Source of the DNA: CAVRTM01 sp963696105
GTDB lineage: Bacteria > Actinomycetota > Actinomycetes > Actinomycetales > Dermatophilaceae
Length of the DNA stretch: 64,000 bases
Reading direction: 5' to 3'
NCBI GenBank assembly: GCA_963696105.1
Contig: CAVOIP010000003.1
Coordinates: forward strand, 248,001-312,000
Below the pieces are notes generated by a model. That model saw only the letters and a program-made list of their open reading frames with translations. It was not told the DNA's origin and did no database searches. A program made the translations under genes and the position numbers. Position 1 is the first letter of the stretch. Each line of letters opens with the position of its first letter. This document shows, one piece after another, positions 9,977 through 18,808 of this stretch.

Positions 9977-10020
9977 GAGCGGCCCGCCCCGACCCCTGAC
10001 GGGGTGGGAACGGGCCGCTC
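9977..10020. terminator. Probable bidirectional terminator hairpin
   Basis: Arms 9977-9986 and 10011-10020 are perfect 10-bp complements (GAGCGGCCCG / CGGGCCGCTC). An inner stem ACCCC/GGGGT (9992-9996, 10001-10005) closes a TGAC loop. It sits between two converging genes, the small + gene ending at 9864 and the FKBP gene ending at 10042. There is no clear U-tract, as is common at high GC. Confidence 0.65.
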
Positions 10021-10041
10021 GGGGCGTTCAGGCGGTCGCGC

Positions 10042-10428
10042 TCAGCGCACGTCGACGAGGTCGACGACGAAGATCAGCGTCTCGCCGGGCTTGATCGCAC
10101 CGCCGGCTCCACGGTCGCCGTAGCCGAGGGAAGCGGGGATGGTCAGCTTGCGCCGACCGCCGACCTTCATGCCGACGATGCCCTGGTCCCAGCCCTGGAT
10201 GACCTGGCCGACGCCGAGGCGGAAGTCCAGCGGCGCACCGCGGTTCCAGGAGGCGTCGAACTCCTCGCCGGAGGAGTGCGCCACGCCGACGTAGTGGGCG
10301 CTGATCGTGTCACCGGCCTTGGCCTCGGGGCCGTCACCGACCTTGATGTCCTCGACGACGAGGTCGGCGGGGGCGCTGTCACCGGGGAAGTCGATCTCGG
10401 GCTTGGTCGTGCTGGGGTCGAAACCCAT
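10042..10428 (-). CDS. FKBP-type peptidyl-prolyl cis-trans isomerase, cytoplasmic
   Basis: Single-domain FKBP of 128 residues that catalyses cis-trans isomerisation of X-Pro bonds. Recognisable features are AHYVGVAHSSGEEFDASWNRG, FRLGVGQVIQGWDQGIVGMKVGGRRKL and the C-terminal IFVVDLVDV. The start ATG 10428 has GAGAGGT upstream and begins MGFDPSTTKPEIDFPG; the longer open frame upstream is only a shadow over the neighbouring gene. There is no signal peptide. It lies 32 bp downstream of a lipoprotein with two FKBP domains, so an FKBP operon is likely. Confidence 0.92.
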   Translation of the reverse strand: MGFDPSTTKPEIDFPGDSAPADLVVEDIKVGDGPEAKAGDTISAHYVGVAHSSGEEFDASWNRGAPLDFRLGVGQVIQGWDQGIVGMKVGGRRKLTIPASLGYGDRGAGGAIKPGETLIFVVDLVDVR

Positions 10429-10460
10429 GGGTGCTACCTCTCGTGGTGGGGGGTGGGAGC

Positions 10461-11429
10461 TCAGCTGGCGCCGAGGATGTCGACCACGAACACCAGCGTG
10501 TCGGTGCCCTTGATCTTGGCCTGCGGGTTGCCCTTGACGCCGTAGCCCTCGGCGGGCGGCACGATCACCAGCACGCGGGAGCCGATCTTCTGGCCCACCA
10601 GTGCCTTGTCCCAACCGGGGATGACCTGCTGGACGCCGATCGGGAACTCGCGGAAGCCGCCCTTCTCCGAGGCGGAGGAGTCGAACATCCGGCCGTCCGC
10701 CCACACCACACCGGTGTACGCCGCCTTCAGGGTCTGGCCGGCCTTGACCGCCGCTCCCGTGCCCTGCACCAGCGGCTGGACGACGAGCTTCTTGGGCGCC
10801 GCCGTCTTGGGGATGGTGATCTGGGCGGGCTTGCCCTGGGTGATCTTGACGGTCGGGAGCCCGGCCTTCGGCGGCACGGCCTTGCCGGTCGCGGTGGTCA
10901 GCGGAGCGGTCGCGGACTTGATGTCGAGCAGGGCCAGGATCGTGTCGGACGCGCCGGCGCCGATCTGCGCGTTGCCCTGGGCCCCGAACGCGTCGGCCGG
11001 CGTCATCGCCACCAGCACGCGGCTGCCGACCTTCTCCCCGACCAGGCTCTTGGTCAGACCGGGCAGCAGACGCCCGCCGCCGAGGTCCATGGTCGCCGGC
11101 GCCTTGCCGTAGCTGGTGTCGAGCTGCTTGCCGTCCTTGGCGTTGAGCATGAGGTAGTCGGCGCTGACGACGTCGGTGGCCTTGACCGCCGGGCCGTTGC
11201 CGGCGGTGAGGACCTTGTGGGTCGTCTCCTTGACCGAGAACGGCTTGGTCTTCAGCGTCACCGTCGGCACGCCCTTGGTGCCCGAGGCGACCGACACGGC
11301 GTCCAGCGCGCTGCTGGCCGACGAGCTGCTGCTCGGGCTGGAGGCGCCCTTGGACCCCTGCGAACCGCAGGCGCCCGCGAGCAGCACGAGCGGGACAACG
11401 GCGGCGGACAGGGCTCGGGAGCGGGACAT
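10461..11429 (-). CDS. Lipoprotein with two tandem FKBP-type isomerase domains
   Basis: 322 residues. An N-terminal lipoprotein signal ends in LLAGAC with the lipidated Cys at 21, followed by a Ser-rich linker (GASSPSSSSSASS). There are then two FKBP-like halves. The first (about 65-170, YLMLNAKDGKQLDTSYGK, LLPGLTKSLVGEKVGSRVLV) is diverged; the second (about 215-320, AAYTGVVWADGRMFDSSASE, VIPGWDKALVGQKIGSRVLV) is closer to consensus. The first lacks several aromatic pocket residues and may be a binding rather than catalytic module (inference). It is predicted to act outside the membrane in folding exported proteins, and lies immediately upstream of the cytoplasmic FKBP. Start ATG 11429 is chosen because it places the signal peptide at the N-terminus. 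Confidence 0.85.
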   Translation of the reverse strand: MSRSRALSAAVVPLVLLAGACGSQGSKGASSPSSSSSASSALDAVSVASGTKGVPTVTLKTKPFSVKETTHKVLTAGNGPAVKATDVVSADYLMLNAKDGKQLDTSYGKAPATMDLGGGRLLPGLTKSLVGEKVGSRVLVAMTPADAFGAQGNAQIGAGASDTILALLDIKSATAPLTTATGKAVPPKAGLPTVKITQGKPAQITIPKTAAPKKLVVQPLVQGTGAAVKAGQTLKAAYTGVVWADGRMFDSSASEKGGFREFPIGVQQVIPGWDKALVGQKIGSRVLVIVPPAEGYGVKGNPQAKIKGTDTLVFVVDILGAS

Positions 11430-11524
11430 GCGCACGCGGCAACCTTCGATTTCATCGGGTTCGGGGATCGGCTTCACCATAACCCGCGGCTCTGTGGGCG
11501 CCGAACCCCGTGCTCCGGCGCCGG

Positions 11525-12886
11525 TCACATGCTCTCGATCAGCCGCTCCACCCGGGCGTCGACGGCGGCGAACGGGTCCTTGCACAGCACGGTCCGCTGC
11601 GCCTGGTCGTTCAGCTTCAGGTGCACCCAGTCCACGGTGAAGTCGCGCCGGTGCTCCTGCGCGGCGCGGATGAAGTCTCCGCGCAGCTTGGCCCGGGTCG
11701 TCTGCGGCGGCAGCGTCTTGGCCTCGAAGATCTCGAGGTCGCTGGTGATCCGGGTCGCCCGGCCGTGCCGTTGCAGCAGGTAGAACAGCCCGCGCCGGCG
11801 GTTGATGTCGTGGTAGGCGAGGTCGAGCTGGGCGATCCGCGGGCTGGTCCAGGACAGACCCTGCTTGACGGCGTAGCGGTCGAGCAGGAGGTACTTCATG
11901 ACCCAGTCGATCTCGGTGCCGACCTGCTCGAGGTCCTGGGTCTCGATCGCGCTGAGCGTGCGCTGCCACAGGTCCAGCACGCTCTTGTGCATCGGGTCGT
12001 CCAGGCCCTCGCGGTCGGCGAACGCGGACGCCCGCTCGTAGTACTCGCGCTGGATCTGCAGCCCGCTGAGCTCGCGGCCGTTGGCCAGCTTGACCACGCG
12101 CCGGCCGGTCATGTCGTGGCTGATCTCGCGGATGGCGCGGATCGGGTTCTCCAGCGTGAGGTCACGCATGACGACACCGGCCTCGATCATCCGCAGCACC
12201 AGGTCGGCCGACCCGATCTTGAGCATGGTCGTGGTCTCGCTCATGTTGGAGTCGCCGACGATCACGTGCAGACGGCGGTACTTCTCGGCGTCGGCGTGAG
12301 GTTCGTCGCGGGTGTTGATGATCGGCCGGGAGCGCGTCGTGGCGCTGGAGACCCCCTCCCAGATGTGGTCCGCCCGCTGGCTGACGCAGTACGTCGCGCC
12401 GCGGGAGGTGGTCGTGACCTTGCCCGCCCCGCAGATGAGCTGGCGGCTGACCAGGAACGGGATCAGCACGTCGGAAAGCTTCTGGAACTCCCCGGCCCGG
12501 CCGACCAGGTAGTTCTCGTGGCAGCCGTAGGAGTTGCCGGCGGAGTCGGTGTTGTTCTTGAAGACGTAGATCTCCCCGGCGATCCCCTCATCGGTGATCC
12601 GCTGCTGGGCGTCGGCGACCAGGCCCTCGACGATCCGCTCCCCCGCCTTGTCATGGGTCACGAGCTGGCGCACGTCGTCGCACTCGGGGGTGGCGTACTC
12701 GGGGTGACTGCCGACGTCGAGGTAGAGCCGGGAGCCGTTGGAGAGGAAGACGTTGCTGGAGCGACCCCACGACACGACCTTGCGGAACAGGTAGCGCGCG
12801 ACCTCGTCAGGCGTCAGCCGGCGCTGCCCGTCGAACGTGCACGTGACGCCGTACTCGTTCTCGATTCCGAAGATGCGTCGGTCCAT
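11525..12886 (-). CDS. pafA: Pup--protein ligase PafA
   Basis: Proteasome accessory factor A joins the C-terminal Glu of Pup to lysines on target proteins, using ATP. The protein begins MDRRIFGIENEYGV, with the Mg-ATP binding Glu9 of the carboxylate-amine ligase fold, and continues with SNGSRLYLDVGSHPEYATPE, which holds the catalytic Asp. 453 residues, full length. TAGAGT at 12893-12898 sits 6 nt before the ATG, so transcription is probably leaderless. It is separated from pafBC by about 3.3 kb of other genes, unlike the tight pafABC cluster of mycobacteria. Confidence 0.97.
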   Translation of the reverse strand: MDRRIFGIENEYGVTCTFDGQRRLTPDEVARYLFRKVVSWGRSSNVFLSNGSRLYLDVGSHPEYATPECDDVRQLVTHDKAGERIVEGLVADAQQRITDEGIAGEIYVFKNNTDSAGNSYGCHENYLVGRAGEFQKLSDVLIPFLVSRQLICGAGKVTTTSRGATYCVSQRADHIWEGVSSATTRSRPIINTRDEPHADAEKYRRLHVIVGDSNMSETTTMLKIGSADLVLRMIEAGVVMRDLTLENPIRAIREISHDMTGRRVVKLANGRELSGLQIQREYYERASAFADREGLDDPMHKSVLDLWQRTLSAIETQDLEQVGTEIDWVMKYLLLDRYAVKQGLSWTSPRIAQLDLAYHDINRRRGLFYLLQRHGRATRITSDLEIFEAKTLPPQTTRAKLRGDFIRAAQEHRRDFTVDWVHLKLNDQAQRTVLCKDPFAAVDARVERLIESM

Positions 12887-12892
12887 GACCTC

Positions 12893-12898
12893 ACTCTA
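12893..12898 (-). promoter_or_regulatory. -10 box of a probable leaderless pafA promoter
   Basis: The minus strand reads TAGAGT, then GAGGTC (6 nt), then the pafA ATG. There is no room for a separate ribosome binding site and none is visible, so initiation at or beside the A of ATG is likely. Confidence 0.55.
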
Positions 12899-12962
12899 GG
12901 TCGGATCCGCCGTCAGCGAACGACCGATGACAACTGCAACCTTGCGTGTTTGCCTGTGCCGC

Positions 12963-13976
12963 ATGCGAATTCTCGTGCTCGGAGGGACCGCCTGGCTCGG
13001 CGGGGAGGTGGCCCGCCGGGCGCTGGAGCGGGGGCACTCGGTGACCTGCCTGGCGAGGGGCCAGGCCGGCCCCGCTCCCGTCGGGGCGACGTTCGTGGCC
13101 TCGGACCGGGGCCTGCCCACGGCCTACGGGCAGGTCGGCGGTCAGGACTGGGACCTCGTGCTGGACGTCTCGTGGCAGCCGGGCCAGGTCCGGGGCGCGC
13201 TGGAGGCACTCGCCGACAGGGCGCAGCACTGGGTCTACGTGTCCTCCGGCTCGGTCTACGCCGACCACTCCGCCCCGGGCCAGGACGAGAGCGGCCCGCT
13301 GCTGCCGCCGTTCGAGGGCAGCGAGGCGACCCGCGAGGAGTACGGCGCCGCCAAGGTCGCCTGCGAGCAGCTGTGCACCGAGGCGGTCGGTGACCGGCTG
13401 CTGGTGGCCCGGGCCGGCCTGATCGGCGGGTACGGCGACCGAAGCGACCGGTTCGGCTACTGGCCCGGCCGGATGGCGCTGGCGGCCCGGGACGGCGGAC
13501 CGGTGCTGGTCCCGGCCGAGCAGGACGCGCCCGTGCAGGTCGTGGACGTCGGCGACCTGGCCCGCTGGCTCGTCGACGCCGGCGCCGGCGGCCTGACCGG
13601 GACCTTCGACGCGGTCGGCCCGCGGCACACCCTGGCCCAGGCGCTGGAGGCCGCGCGGGCGGCGGCGGGCTACACCGGGCCACTGGTCCCGGCGCCGTCC
13701 CGGTGGCTGCAGCAGCAGGAGGTCGAGGAGTTCATGGGCCCGAGGTCGCTGCCGCTGTGGCTGGCCGACCCGGACTGGGCCGGGTTCTCGGCCCGGTCCG
13801 GCGCGGCCGCCTCCGAAGCCGGGCTCAGCTCGAGACCGCTGGCCGACCTGGCCGCCGACAGCCTGCGGTGGGAGCTCGAGCTGGGGCTGGACCGCAGCCG
13901 GCAGGCCGGGCTCAGCCGCGCCGAGGAGCTGGACCTGCTGGCGGCGCTGTCTGCGGGGCTGGCCTCCGCCCCCTGA
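12963..13976 (+). CDS. NAD-dependent epimerase/reductase family protein
   Basis: Extended short-chain dehydrogenase-like protein of 337 residues. Start ATG 12963 gives MRILVLGGTAWLGGEVARRA, an N-terminal Rossmann strand with a GGTxWLG variant of the Gly motif. A WVYVSSGSVYADHS segment and Y-G-A-A-K (EEYGAAKVACEQ) supply the Ser/Tyr/Lys catalytic set. The C-terminal half resembles sugar-nucleotide epimerase/isoflavone-reductase-like proteins of actinobacteria. It is divergent from pafA (76 bp apart) and convergent with the ABC exporter, 3 bp apart. The substrate is unknown. Confidence 0.75.
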   Translation: MRILVLGGTAWLGGEVARRALERGHSVTCLARGQAGPAPVGATFVASDRGLPTAYGQVGGQDWDLVLDVSWQPGQVRGALEALADRAQHWVYVSSGSVYADHSAPGQDESGPLLPPFEGSEATREEYGAAKVACEQLCTEAVGDRLLVARAGLIGGYGDRSDRFGYWPGRMALAARDGGPVLVPAEQDAPVQVVDVGDLARWLVDAGAGGLTGTFDAVGPRHTLAQALEAARAAAGYTGPLVPAPSRWLQQQEVEEFMGPRSLPLWLADPDWAGFSARSGAAASEAGLSSRPLADLAADSLRWELELGLDRSRQAGLSRAEELDLLAALSAGLASAP

Positions 13977-13979
13977 GGG

Positions 13980-15869
13980 TCAGGCCAGCGACGCCGCCCA
14001 CGCGTGGTGCAGGGCGGCGTAGTGCCCGCCGTCGGCCGCGACCAGGTCCTGCGGCGGGCCGTCCTCGAGCACCCGACCGTGCTCGAGCACGAGCACCCGG
14101 TCGGCGATCTCCACCGTGCTGAGCCGGTGGGCGATGATCAGCGCGGTCCGGTCGGCGAGGATCGTGCGCAGTGCCTGCTGCACGAGCCGCTCGCTGGGCA
14201 CGTCCAGGCTCGAGGTCGCCTCGTCCAGGATGAGGACCGCCGGGTCGGCGAGGAACGCCCGGGCGAACGCCACGAGCTGCCGCTGGCCGGCCGAGAGCCG
14301 ACCGCCGCGCTTGGCGACGTCGGTGTCATAGCCCTCGGGCAGCGCGGCGATGAACTCGTGCGCGCCGACGGCGCCGGCCGCCGCCTCCACCTCGGCGCGG
14401 GTGGCGCCCGGGCGGCCGAACAGGATGTTGTCGGCCACCGACCCGTCGAACATGAAGTTCTCCTGGGTCACCATGACGACGTGGCGGCGCAGGGTCGCGT
14501 CGTCGAGCTCGCGCAGGTCGACCCCGTCCAGCGTCACCCGCCCGGCGGTGGGGTCGTAGTAGCGCGCCATCAGCTTGGCGATCGTGGTCTTGCCCGCCCC
14601 GGTGGTGCCCACCAGGGCCACGGTCTGCCCGGCCGGCACGACCAGGTCCAGGCCCGGCAGCACCGGGCGGTCGTCCACGTAGCCGAACCGGACCCCGTCG
14701 AAGACCACCTCGCCGCGGGCCTGCGGCAGCGCGACGGGGTGCCGCGGCTCGGCCACCGCGGGAGCCTCCTCGAGCACGCCGGAGAGCTTCTCCAGGGCCG
14801 AGGACGCCGACTGGAAGGTGTTGTAGAACTGGCTGATCTCCTGCATCGGCTCGAAGAACATCCGCAGGTAGAGCAGGAACGCGGTGAGCACCCCGACGGT
14901 CATCTGGCCGTGGTAGACCAGCCACCCGCCGTACAGGACGACCACGCCGGTGGTGAGGTTGCCGACCAGCTTGACCCCGGGCATGAACACCGCGAACAGC
15001 CGGAACGACCGCTCGTTGGCCACGCGGTACTGGCCGCTGACGTCCTCGAAGATGTCCTGGTTGCGCCGCTCGCGGCGGTAGCCCTGGACGGCACGGATGC
15101 CGGTCATCGTCTCCACGAAGTGGACGATGACCAGGGCGGCGCTCTCCCGGACGGTGCGGTAGGTCGACTCCGAGGCGTTGCGGAACCACCGCACGAGCAG
15201 CAGCAGCGCCGGGAACCCCACCAGGCACGCCAGGCCCAGCTTGACGTCGAGGGTCAGGAGCAGGACCGCCGTGCCGACGAGGGTGAGCGCCGCGGTGACC
15301 AGGCCGTCGAAGCCGTTGCTCAGCAGCTCCTGGATCGCCTCGACGTCGTTGGTCATCCGGCTCACGACGCGTCCGGAGGTGTAGCGGTCGTGGAAGGAGA
15401 CGTCCAGGCGCTGGAAGTGGCGGAACAGCCGGCGGCGCAGGTCCAGCAGGACCTCCTGCCCCACCCGCCCGGAGACCTGCAGGAACACCACGCGGCTGAC
15501 CGCCTGGACCACCACGGCGCCCAGGAGCACACCGAGCACGCCCATCAGGGTGCGCGAGCTGCCGCCGGACAGCAGCGGCGGCACGCCGGCGTCGATGCCG
15601 ACCTGCACGAGGCGCGGCACGGACAGCCGGGCGGCGTTCTCGAGCAGGACCACGACGGTCAGCAGCAGCACGAGACGCCTGTACGGCGCGAGCAGGCTGC
15701 CCAGCAGCCGCCGGCTGCGGGTCTTCAGGCGCAGGCCGACGGCCTCGGGGAGGTCGTCGGCGTCCTCGGCGGCGACACCACGCCAGGCCCGCTCCGCACC
15801 GGCCGCCGAACCGGGCTCGTCGTCCTCCGGGCGCGGGGAGCCCGGACCCGTGGTCGTGGGCGCGGTCAT
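13980..15869 (-). CDS. ABC exporter half-transporter, subunit with catalytic NBD
   Basis: Fused membrane domain (six predicted spans, about residues 65-370) and ATPase domain. Walker A is GTTGAGKTT, the Walker B region is VLILDEATSSLD with the catalytic Glu, and the signature is LSAGQRQL instead of LSGGQ. Length 629. It is the downstream partner of the half-transporter at 15866-17749 (4-bp ATGA overlap), and the two almost certainly form a heterodimer. In such exporters one ATP site is degenerate, and the altered signature here faces the altered Walker B of the partner. Substrate unknown; a lipid or drug is typical of the family. Confidence 0.88.
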   Translation of the reverse strand: MTAPTTTGPGSPRPEDDEPGSAAGAERAWRGVAAEDADDLPEAVGLRLKTRSRRLLGSLLAPYRRLVLLLTVVVLLENAARLSVPRLVQVGIDAGVPPLLSGGSSRTLMGVLGVLLGAVVVQAVSRVVFLQVSGRVGQEVLLDLRRRLFRHFQRLDVSFHDRYTSGRVVSRMTNDVEAIQELLSNGFDGLVTAALTLVGTAVLLLTLDVKLGLACLVGFPALLLLVRWFRNASESTYRTVRESAALVIVHFVETMTGIRAVQGYRRERRNQDIFEDVSGQYRVANERSFRLFAVFMPGVKLVGNLTTGVVVLYGGWLVYHGQMTVGVLTAFLLYLRMFFEPMQEISQFYNTFQSASSALEKLSGVLEEAPAVAEPRHPVALPQARGEVVFDGVRFGYVDDRPVLPGLDLVVPAGQTVALVGTTGAGKTTIAKLMARYYDPTAGRVTLDGVDLRELDDATLRRHVVMVTQENFMFDGSVADNILFGRPGATRAEVEAAAGAVGAHEFIAALPEGYDTDVAKRGGRLSAGQRQLVAFARAFLADPAVLILDEATSSLDVPSERLVQQALRTILADRTALIIAHRLSTVEIADRVLVLEHGRVLEDGPPQDLVAADGGHYAALHHAWAASLA

Positions 15870-17749
15870 CGGCTGGCCTCCGCCATGTCGTCGTCGGCCG
15901 CGAGCAGGTGGCGGTAGGCCGGCACCTCGGCCAACAGCTCGGCGTGCGTGCCCACGTGGGTGATGGTGCCGTCCTGCAGCAGGGCGACGCGGTCGGCCAG
16001 CAGCACCGTGGAGGCCCGGTGCGCCACGACGATGGCCGTGACGTCGGACAGGACCCGGCGCAGCGCCTCCTCGACCAGCGCCTCCGTGTGCACGTCGAGG
16101 GCGGACAGCGTGTCGTCCAGGACCAGCACGGTCGGCCGGGCCAGCACCGCCCGTGCGAGCGCCAGGCGCTGGCGCTGGCCGCCGGACAGGCTCATCCCCT
16201 GCTCACCGATCCGCGTGTCGAGCCCCCACGGCAGCTCGTGCACGAAGCCGGCCCGCGCCACGTCGAGGGCCTCGGCGATCTGCTCCGGCGTGGCGTCGGG
16301 GTGGCCGAGGGTGAGGTTCTCGCGCACCGACATCGAGAACAGCGTCGGCTCCTCGAACGCCGTCGCGACGACCGAGCGCAGGGAGTCCAGGGTCAGGCTG
16401 CGGATGTCGTGCCCGTCGATGGTGATCGACCCGGCCGTGACGTCGTACAGGCGCGGCACGAGGCTGGTGAGGACGGTCTTGCCCGAGCCGGTGGCGCCGA
16501 CCACCGCGACGGTCTCGCCTGCCGCCAGGTCGAGGTCGACGTCGTGCAGGACGTCCTGCCGGCTGTCGGGGAACCGGAAGCCGACGCCGCGGAACCGCAG
16601 CGCCCCGCGCGGGTGGACCAGCTCGAGGCTGCCGTCGGGCACACTCGGCTCGGTGTCGAGCACCTCGGTGATCCGGTCGGCGGCGGTCATCGCCTCCTGG
16701 GTCATCGAGAGCAGGAACCCCAGCGAGGCGACCGGCCACACGAGCGAGAGCATCAGGGTGATGAAGGCGACCAGGGTGCCCATGGTCAGCCGGCCCTGGC
16801 CGGCCGCGATCGCCCCGAACCCGAGCACGATGATCAGGGCGATGTTGGGGATGACCTCCAGGAAGGTCCAGAACCGCGCCGAGACGTGGACCTTCTCCAG
16901 CGAGGTGGCCTGCAGCCGCAGGGCCCGCTCGTCGAAGCGGGAGAAGACGTGGTCGGCCCGGCCGAACGCCTTGATCACGCGCAGGCCGTGCGCGCCCTCC
17001 TCCACGGAGGTCGCCAGGTCACCGGTCTGGTCCTGCACCTCGCGGGAGAGCCGGGTGAAGAGCCGCTCGTTGCGCAGCACGAGCAGCACCACCGGGACCG
17101 AGGCCGCGAGCACGACCAGGCCCAGCGGCCAGAACATGCTGAGCAGGATGGCGGTGACGACACCGACCTGCAGCACGTTGAGGACGAGGAACAGCAGGCC
17201 GAACCCGAGGAACCGGCGCACCGTGCTGAGGTCGCTCATCACCCGCGACAGGAGCTGGCCGGACTGCCACTGCCCGTGGAAGCCCATCGGCAGCCGCTGC
17301 AGGTGCGCGTAGAGGTCCACCCGGATCGCGGTCTCGACCCCGAGCGTGGCCCGGGCGACGACCCAGCGGCGGATGAACATCAGCACGGCCTCGACGACGC
17401 CGAGCGCCACGGCGAACGCCCCGAGGGTGAACAGGCCGCGCTCGTCCCGGTCGGCGATCGGCCCGTCGATGACGGCCTTGGTGACCAGCGGTACGACGAT
17501 CGTGGCGCCGGTGCCGAGCAGTGAGACCACCAGCATGGTCACCCAGCGGGACAGGTAGGGCCGCAGGTAGCCGTGCAGGCGCAGCAGCGAGGTGTAACGG
17601 TGGACGTGCGCGGGCCGGGCCGCGAGCGGGGGGTGCGGGCGCAGCCGCGCGGTGCTGGCACCGCGTCGGACCTCCCCCGCGGTCGAGTCCCCCGTCGCCC
17701 CCTCCCCCGCCGCCCCCGGAACGGACACGGGTGCAGGTTTTGTTGGCAT
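15866..17749 (-). CDS. ABC exporter half-transporter, subunit with degenerate NBD
   Basis: Membrane-ATPase fusion, 627 residues from ATG 17749 (MPTKPAPVSVPGAAGEG). Longer frames upstream run through the 32-bp tandem repeat and are not believed. Walker A is GATGSGKT and the signature LSGGQRQR is canonical, but Walker B reads VLVLDDTLSALD: the catalytic Glu is Asp. This is the hallmark of the non-hydrolysing site in heterodimeric exporters. It is translationally coupled to the partner gene downstream. The N-terminal ~60 residues form a Pro/Ala-rich cytosolic extension before the first membrane helix. Confidence 0.87.
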   Translation of the reverse strand: MPTKPAPVSVPGAAGEGATGDSTAGEVRRGASTARLRPHPPLAARPAHVHRYTSLLRLHGYLRPYLSRWVTMLVVSLLGTGATIVVPLVTKAVIDGPIADRDERGLFTLGAFAVALGVVEAVLMFIRRWVVARATLGVETAIRVDLYAHLQRLPMGFHGQWQSGQLLSRVMSDLSTVRRFLGFGLLFLVLNVLQVGVVTAILLSMFWPLGLVVLAASVPVVLLVLRNERLFTRLSREVQDQTGDLATSVEEGAHGLRVIKAFGRADHVFSRFDERALRLQATSLEKVHVSARFWTFLEVIPNIALIIVLGFGAIAAGQGRLTMGTLVAFITLMLSLVWPVASLGFLLSMTQEAMTAADRITEVLDTEPSVPDGSLELVHPRGALRFRGVGFRFPDSRQDVLHDVDLDLAAGETVAVVGATGSGKTVLTSLVPRLYDVTAGSITIDGHDIRSLTLDSLRSVVATAFEEPTLFSMSVRENLTLGHPDATPEQIAEALDVARAGFVHELPWGLDTRIGEQGMSLSGGQRQRLALARAVLARPTVLVLDDTLSALDVHTEALVEEALRRVLSDVTAIVVAHRASTVLLADRVALLQDGTITHVGTHAELLAEVPAYRHLLAADDDMAEASR

Positions 17750-17800
17750 CGTCAACCATTCTGTCAGAGACGGGCGACACCCACCCCGCGCCGCGCCCCC

Positions 17801-17953
17801 CGCAAACCTGCCGGTTCTGCGCGCCCGCCCCCCGCAAACCTGCCGGTTCTGCGCGCCTGCCCTCCGCAAACCTGCCGGTTCTGCGCGCCTGCCCTCCGCA
17901 AACCTGCCGGTTCTGCGCGCCTGCCCTCTGCAAACCTGCCGGTTCTGCGCGCC
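17801..17953. repeat. 32-bp tandem repeat, five copies (last partial)
   Basis: Units start at 17801, 17833, 17865, 17897 and 17929, with a period of exactly 32 bp. Each begins CGCAAACCTGCCGGTTCTGC (TGCAAA in the fifth) followed by GCGCC and a variable GC-rich end. The core AACC-TGCC-GGTT is an imperfect palindrome able to form a short stem. The array fills the gap between two minus-strand genes and its last unit ends 3 bp before the stop codon of the NmrA-like gene. There are no unique spacers, so it is not a CRISPR. Confidence 0.95.
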
Positions 17954-17956
17954 GGC

Positions 17957-18808
17957 TCAGCCGGCGAGCGAGGACCAGGAGGACGGGTCGCGGTCCAGCA
18001 GCTCGGCCAGGCTCCACGGCGGGGTGCCGGTGAGCTGCTCGATGGTGTGGCTGGTCACCGACCCCTCGCCCGTGTGCAGCGCCAGGTAGGAGCCGATCCA
18101 GCCGTCCACCAGCCAGTCCGGGTGCCCGGCACGGGAGGCCCGCGCCTCCTGCAGCGTCTCGGGACGGTAGGAGATCACCCGCCCGCTCGCAGCGGCCAGC
18201 AGCCGCGCCGTCTCGTGCAGGTCGATCGCCACCGGTCCTGACACGTCGTACACCTGGTGCTCGTGACCCTCCCCGGTGAGCAGGACCGCCGCGAGCCGGG
18301 CGACGTCGCGGCGGGCCACCCAGGCCACGCGCCCGTCGCCGGCCGGCGCCCGGATCACGCCGTCCACGCCGACGAAGAGCGGTGCCATGTCGGCGTAGAG
18401 GGCGTTGCGCATTGCGGTCAGGGCCATGCCGGCGTCCCGTATGGCGAGCTCGGTGGCGGCGTGGTCGCGTGCGTAGGGGAAGGTCGCCTGCGGCGCCGCA
18501 CCCATGAACGAGGTGTAGACGACCCGCTCCACACCCGCGCGCCGGGCCCCCGCGACGGCGCTGCGGTGCAGCGACATCCGGTCGGGATCCTCGTGGCCCG
18601 ACACCAGGAACAGCGTGCGCACCCCGTCGAGGGCGCGCGCCATCGCCTCGGTGTCCGCGTACGACGCCACGGCGACCTCCGCGCCAGCCAGCCGCGGCGC
18701 CCGAGAGGCGTCGCGGACCACGAGACGCTGCTGCACCCCGGCCTCGGCGAGGAGCAGGGCGACCGCCGCCCCCAGCGCTCCCGTCGCGCCGGTGACGGCG
18801 ATCGTCAC
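17957..18808 (-). CDS. NmrA-like NAD(P)-binding reductase, coupled to prcA
   Basis: Atypical short-chain dehydrogenase of the NmrA/NAD(P)H-binding group, 283 residues. It begins VTIAVTGATGALGAAVALLL (GxxGxxG cofactor motif) and contains VRTLFLVSGHEDPDRM and RVVYTSFMGAAPQATFPYARDH. Start GTG 18808 overlaps the prcA stop (GTGA), so it is the last gene of the pup-prcB-prcA operon by coding arrangement. Most close relatives act as quinone- or NADP-sensing reductases. A link to proteolysis is unproven and may be only transcriptional convenience. The 32-bp repeat array follows immediately. Confidence 0.78.
   Translation of the reverse strand: MTIAVTGATGALGAAVALLLAEAGVQQRLVVRDASRAPRLAGAEVAVASYADTEAMARALDGVRTLFLVSGHEDPDRMSLHRSAVAGARRAGVERVVYTSFMGAAPQATFPYARDHAATELAIRDAGMALTAMRNALYADMAPLFVGVDGVIRAPAGDGRVAWVARRDVARLAAVLLTGEGHEHQVYDVSGPVAIDLHETARLLAAASGRVISYRPETLQEARASRAGHPDWLVDGWIGSYLALHTGEGSVTSHTIEQLTGTPPWSLAELLDRDPSSWSSLAG

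Noticed and set aside
17801..17953. CRISPR array
   Set aside because: The 32-bp units abut one another without unique spacers, and no cas genes are nearby; the Cas4-like nuclease at 28571 belongs to the conserved trmI neighbourhood.
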